This document shows positions 14,289-17,350 of a stretch of DNA of 17,350 nt, in pieces. The stretch is taken from assembly GCA_002494885.1 (NCBI GenBank), contig DACV01000004.1, positions 1 to 17,350 of the forward strand, read 5' to 3'. Under the pieces are notes generated by a model. The model was not told the DNA's origin. It saw nothing but the letters and a program-made list of their open reading frames with translations, and searched no databases. This DNA is from Methanobacterium sp. UBA44. Lineage in GTDB: Archaea > Methanobacteriota > Methanobacteria > Methanobacteriales > Methanobacteriaceae. How positions within the stretch are numbered: the stretch's first letter is position 1; each line of letters begins with the position of its first letter. The position numbers and the translations under genes are program-made.

Positions 14289-16025
14289 CTAACGATCTAA
14301 ATATATAGCATAGAACCCATCGGTATCTGCATACAGTAAACTAAAGCCTACTTGCTCTGCTTCTTTCATTGTTTGTTGCAGAAATTCTTTACCCCATGCT
14401 GTAATTGCCTCTGAACACTTCACACAATACCATCGGAACTGAGGATGGTTGAAAAGACCGTAAACGGTACTGGATAATCTTTTTACTGCATCTTGTCTGT
14501 AATTTAGCATTTGGTATTCATGTGGATCTGTGCATTTATCCATTTCGGCCTTTATTTCTATCCTGCTATCTAGTAATCCCTTTACAATTGATGGGATGAA
14601 ACCTATTGGTTTTTTTCTGAATTGGTAACCGAATTCGGGTGCTACATGACAGTTTTTATCGTCATCTTCCGTTAAGGTTTCTGGTGAGATATTTTTGGCT
14701 ATTATGATGCTGGGATACATGCTTTTGAAGTCGAAATAAACGATGTTTTCATAAAGCCCTTGGACTGGTTCCTCCACATATCCACCAACTACATTTCTTT
14801 CGAACTTTCCAAACTCATTTGGAACTATAATATCGTTTTCATGGGCTTTCCGTATAAGGTACCATTTAACTTGCGTTCCAGTACCCCGCCTTGTGATTTC
14901 AAATAAAGGTTGCCCTACAATTCTAGTAACCTCAATAATAAGGGCCAACATTTTATCAGCTATCTGGCTGATGACCTTCACATCTTCCAAGGCATATCTA
15001 AATAGATTTTCCAATCTTTCGCCTTCACCGGTCCAACATTTGTAAACCTCTTCAGATGGTATATCGATTTTTTCTTCCTGATAGAGCTCTTTGTAAACCT
15101 TTTCCAAGGTGTGATCGTTTAGTTGGAGATAACGACGTACAATTTTATATAGATCGACATGGACCAGCCCTTTAATTGATGCGTATTTCATATGACCAGC
15201 CCAAAATTTAATCTTTGAACCATCAACTCCAAGATTGAGTGGAACTCCTAATATATCGGCTCTACCTTTAATATAAGGAAAGTCAAATTTGTCTGAGTTA
15301 TAACCAGCAATTATGTCAGGATTTTCAGATTTAATAGTTTCCATAAATTTTTTTAACAATTCTCTCTCCGTCTGTACGGTCTCTACGAAATCATGTGATG
15401 ATTTTTTGGTGGAGAATATCTTATGAAAGCCTTGATTACTGTAAAAACTAATCATATTAATGGGATCTTCGTCTACTTGTGGTTTGCCTTTAGAATTAAC
15501 AGATTCAATATTAAAGCTTAATATTTTAAGTTTTGGTAGACTGGATTCTATCTTAATGGGTTGTTTTTGTACTTCGAATAGGACTGTCCCTTTGAAATAT
15601 TGGTGGCGTTTTAACACCTTTCCCTGAACCTCCATATATTTCATGGGGAACAAATCGTTATCAATAAGATATCTGCGGTAAAAGGGTATGTCATGTTCCC
15701 TTACCTCTTCCACTGTTGGTAATTTTTGTATTTTATCTGTTATTTGGGGTATATCTCTTGGATGTTCTAGACTAATCTTTAAGAAGTTTTTTATTTCTCC
15801 ACCATCTTTTTTGCAGATTTTTTCCAGATTATGGAGTTCTAAATCACTTAATTCATTTATACAGTCATCGATATTATGTGTTAGAATGTATATGTATGGT
15901 TTGAAGTTTTTGTCATGGGCTATTATTGATCCGCCATCGGGGATTTTGCCGAACAATCTTACCACTGGTTTCCCCTTCTGGGTGATGTAATCGATGTCTA
16001 AAAGCACGAATTTAACTGTTTCCAT
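14289..16025 (-). CDS. polB1: Family B DNA polymerase, large subunit of the split type (PolB1-like), altered exonuclease motif
   Basis: A 578-aa polymerase subunit. The N-terminal domain (1-150) is followed by the 3'-5' exonuclease fold (about 165-355). Exo II has Asn243 and Phe247-Asp248, and Exo III has Tyr344 and Asp348, but Exo I reads FNIE with Asn172 in place of Asp. Polymerase motif A is DFKSMYPSI (Asp432), motif B is KRLSSTVYG (515-523; usual pattern KxxxNSxYG) and motif C is YADTDG (565-570). The protein ends eight residues after motif C, lacking the thumb. In Methanobacteriales the thumb is made by a separate polB2 gene (M. thermautotrophicus has a PolB1 of about 586 aa and a PolB2 of about 223 aa). 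No polB2 lies here. ATG 16025 matches the family start, has no ribosome site and lies about 30 bases from a TATA-like sequence, so it may be leaderless. It could be the host copy or an element-borne paralogue. Confidence 0.9.
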   Translation of the reverse strand: METVKFVLLDIDYITQKGKPVVRLFGKIPDGGSIIAHDKNFKPYIYILTHNIDDCINELSDLELHNLEKICKKDGGEIKNFLKISLEHPRDIPQITDKIQKLPTVEEVREHDIPFYRRYLIDNDLFPMKYMEVQGKVLKRHQYFKGTVLFEVQKQPIKIESSLPKLKILSFNIESVNSKGKPQVDEDPINMISFYSNQGFHKIFSTKKSSHDFVETVQTERELLKKFMETIKSENPDIIAGYNSDKFDFPYIKGRADILGVPLNLGVDGSKIKFWAGHMKYASIKGLVHVDLYKIVRRYLQLNDHTLEKVYKELYQEEKIDIPSEEVYKCWTGEGERLENLFRYALEDVKVISQIADKMLALIIEVTRIVGQPLFEITRRGTGTQVKWYLIRKAHENDIIVPNEFGKFERNVVGGYVEEPVQGLYENIVYFDFKSMYPSIIIAKNISPETLTEDDDKNCHVAPEFGYQFRKKPIGFIPSIVKGLLDSRIEIKAEMDKCTDPHEYQMLNYRQDAVKRLSSTVYGLFNHPQFRWYCVKCSEAITAWGKEFLQQTMKEAEQVGFSLLYADTDGFYAIYLDR

Positions 16026-16101
16026 ATAGCTTAGATTTTGGTTTAACAAGGTAATATAACTTTTTAAATGAAATTATTACTTCTCATATGCTCTCTCTCC
16101 C

Positions 16102-16127
16102 AAACCAGATGATATCTGGTTTATATA
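16102..16127. promoter_or_regulatory. Perfect 9-bp dyad overlapping a TATA box
   Basis: AAACCAGAT (16102-16110) and ATCTGGTTT (16114-16122) form a perfect inverted repeat around GAT. The right arm runs into TTTATATA (16120-16127), a TATA box for the rightward gene at 16164. The dyad lies between that gene and the divergent polymerase gene, so it is a candidate operator controlling one or both. Archaeal repressors often bind over or next to the TATA box. Confidence 0.5.
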
Positions 16128-16163
16128 ATAATTTATCCAGTTAAGAAAGGGTGAATGATATTT

Positions 16164-16529
16164 ATGAAAATGAGTCAAGGAGAAGTAAAGGGGAGATTTG
16201 CAGAACCATACCATCCCGAACAATTTCAGAACCATGAAGAAGTCATAGTGTTTACCAGAGAAGAATTCAACCGAACATACAGAGCATTACAGGAACATAT
16301 AAACCATATTGAAAAAATCTATTTCAAATTTGAAACAGGGGAAAACTGGAAGCTGTTAGGCTATTGGCCTGAAATTATGGGAAAAACACATCTTTTAGAT
16401 GTGAATATGGATTCGCTATTTAAAAAAGAGCTCCAACAATGTTATCTTGATGTATATCTGAATAATATCATTGGTGATTCTGAGAAGAAGGTTGTACCAT
16501 CTAGAAGAAAAGTTTCAGTAAAATTATAG
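16164..16529 (+). CDS. Uncharacterised protein, 121 aa, paralogue of the next gene
   Basis: A soluble protein with no family I recognise. Its centre has a pattern, E-x-VIVFTREEFNRTYRALQEHI, that recurs in the next protein. Start ATG 16164 is nine bases after GGGTGA (16149-16154); the ATG at 16155 directly touches that site and is unlikely to be used. The C-terminal end is basic (SRRKVSVKL). It diverges from the polymerase gene across a dyad-containing promoter, and 41 bases separate it from the next gene, so the pair is probably one operon. A function linked to replication is possible only by position. Confidence 0.6.
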   Translation: MKMSQGEVKGRFAEPYHPEQFQNHEEVIVFTREEFNRTYRALQEHINHIEKIYFKFETGENWKLLGYWPEIMGKTHLLDVNMDSLFKKELQQCYLDVYLNNIIGDSEKKVVPSRRKVSVKL

Positions 16530-16570
16530 TACTTTTTAGGAAACTTCTTATTTCAAGGTCCAGGTTCAAT

Positions 16571-17068
16571 ATGCGTTATAGTTATGGTATTGTGGATAAG
16601 AAAAAAATACTGTTGTACCAGCCACAGCTATTTCTAAGAAGAGATGAGATCCTGATATTCCCAAGCAGAGACTTCCATGCATGGTACGGTGATATTAAAG
16701 AGTACTTAGACAGCTTGTACCAAATCAACGCCAAGAATATAGGTGAATCAGAACCCATCAGCTTAACGGAACTAACCCTGGCAGTCGGCATAATCAATGA
16801 GTTAGCGGAAGAATTGGAATGCCTTTTTGACTGTGAAAACAAAGTTGATTTATCCTATCAGTATATCTCAACAATGGCAGAAAGGTATAAAAAATTGAGT
16901 AGTAATTATAGCAGTGACATGAGGAAATGTGATATACGAATTCCAGTAAAACCAGAAATAACACCATACCTGAAATACCAGCACATAATGGAAATCATAA
17001 GGCACGCCGAGAGGGAATTTGAAAGATCACGCTCTAATTTAAAAGACAAACCTAAAAATTCTCAATGA
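16571..17068 (+). CDS. Uncharacterised protein, 165 aa, paralogue of the preceding gene
   Basis: A helical soluble protein. Residues 17-45 (QPQLFLRRDEILIFPSRDF then WYGDIKEYLDSLY) align by eye with the preceding protein (YHPEQFQNHEEVIVFTREEF then TYRALQEHINHIE). The rest is Glu/Lys-rich and helical, with a basic C-terminus. The ribosome site is weak (AAGGT about 14 bases upstream), so it may be translated by coupling to the gene before it. Its last 17 bases overlap the convergent 47-aa ORF on the other strand. No known domain recognised. Confidence 0.6.
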   Translation: MRYSYGIVDKKKILLYQPQLFLRRDEILIFPSRDFHAWYGDIKEYLDSLYQINAKNIGESEPISLTELTLAVGIINELAEELECLFDCENKVDLSYQYISTMAERYKKLSSNYSSDMRKCDIRIPVKPEITPYLKYQHIMEIIRHAEREFERSRSNLKDKPKNSQ

Positions 17069-17195
17069 TCATTTCACCATACTTTTCTCGAGTTTTACGC
17101 CAATCTGCCTCCGATATCTCCAGAGGAACTAAGGTTGCTATTTCTTCGCCACATTTACATTTTACTGTTATACATATTGCTTTGTATTTACTCAT
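17052..17195 (-). CDS. Small Cys-containing protein, 47 aa
   Basis: A leftward ORF with ATG 17195 preceded by GGTGAT (about five bases away), a good ribosome site. The peptide begins MSKYKAICITVKCKCGEEIA; Cys13, Cys15 and Cys8 suggest half a zinc ribbon. The remainder is a charged helix (ISEADWRKTREKYGEM). It overlaps the 3' end of the rightward gene at 16571 by 17 bases, tail to tail. No family recognised; the ribosome site and sensible composition support it. Confidence 0.5.
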   Translation of the reverse strand: MSKYKAICITVKCKCGEEIATLVPLEISEADWRKTREKYGEMIIENF

Positions 17196-17238
17196 GTTAT
17201 CACCATATTATGTTATTGGTAATACTATTTAAAGTATT

Positions 17239-17350
17239 ATGAATTTGATAAATATTATCATAATAATAATCCCATTTTATGGAAAAACCTACCAATTTAT
17301 CGTGGAAGCATACTGGGCTTATTACCTGATACTGGGGGTAATCTTTAAAA
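17239..17350 (+). CDS. Possible 5' part of a membrane protein gene, cut by the window edge
   Basis: From ATG 17239 the frame stays open to the edge for 37 codons. It gives a run of isoleucines, then PFYGKTYQFIVEAYWAYYLILGV, a hydrophobic profile. There is no ribosome site, and chance openness in AT-rich DNA is not negligible. It diverges from the 47-aa ORF. Confidence 0.22.
   Translation, partial: MNLINIIIIIIPFYGKTYQFIVEAYWAYYLILGVIFK

Noticed and set aside
14289..14330. Polymerase truncated by a frameshift or insertion after YADTDG.
   Set aside because: The stop falls where the natural split occurs in Methanobacteriales PolB1, and the DNA downstream (14226-14288) encodes no thumb remnant.
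14289..16025. Polymerase gene as evidence for a casposon or protein-primed element.
   Set aside because: No Cas1, terminal inverted repeat or terminal protein was seen, and the gene has the methanobacterial split form instead.
1..17350. CRISPR array, rRNA or tRNA genes.
   Set aside because: No regularly spaced repeats, rRNA signature or cloverleaf was seen. A GTAAATCCCC stretch near position 45 lacks the T-loop pattern.

Overview
The window is AT-rich archaeal DNA, most likely from a Methanobacterium-like member of the Methanobacteriales. Three features support this. A family B DNA polymerase gene stops just after the YxDTD motif, as in the split PolB of that order. A DUF5518 membrane protein is present, a family typical of Methanobacterium. 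Archaeal promoter signals (TTTATATA or TTTAAATA boxes) occur, with strong GGAGGTGA-type ribosome sites. The gene content is that of an integrated mobile or accessory element. I saw no rRNA, tRNA or CRISPR array.

Layout. (1) 1-2.35 kb: tyrosine recombinase, a possible 39-aa ORF, and a leftward winged-helix regulator. (2) 2.5-5.85 kb, rightward: a 127-aa unknown overlapping an AAA+/MCM-like ATPase (probable element replication protein), then a Cys/His-rich small protein, an ArdC-type antirestriction protein with an HExxH metallopeptidase domain, and a small membrane-anchored Asp/Gly/Ser-rich protein. (3) 5.9-8.1 kb, leftward: four small membrane or zinc-finger proteins (two zinc-ribbon/TM, one B-box/SHOCT, one DUF5518). 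(4) 8.1-9.1 kb: a 52-aa ribbon-helix-helix-like protein with inverted operator-like sites, then about 680 bp without a convincing gene but with repeated TCTGTTT motifs. (5) 9.1-14.2 kb, rightward defence block: membrane protein, single-chain type IIG restriction-modification enzyme, PH-like/SHOCT protein and TIR-domain protein. (6) 14.3-17.35 kb: leftward PolB large subunit with an altered exonuclease motif, a divergent rightward pair of paralogous unknown proteins, a 47-aa Cys-containing leftward ORF and a possible partial ORF at the right edge.

How it may work together (inference). The integrase and AAA+ protein would move and copy the element. ArdC would protect it from host restriction on entry. 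The type IIG enzyme and TIR protein would protect the host from competitors. An 8-bp motif, ACTAAATA/TATTTAGT, lies in or beside the promoters of the integrase, the winged-helix gene and the RHH gene, which suggests a shared control circuit. The most notable single observations are the PolB exonuclease I Asp-to-Asn change, the hairpin that buries the ribosome site of the restriction enzyme, the shared promoter motif, and SHOCT tails on two proteins on either side of the restriction enzyme gene.
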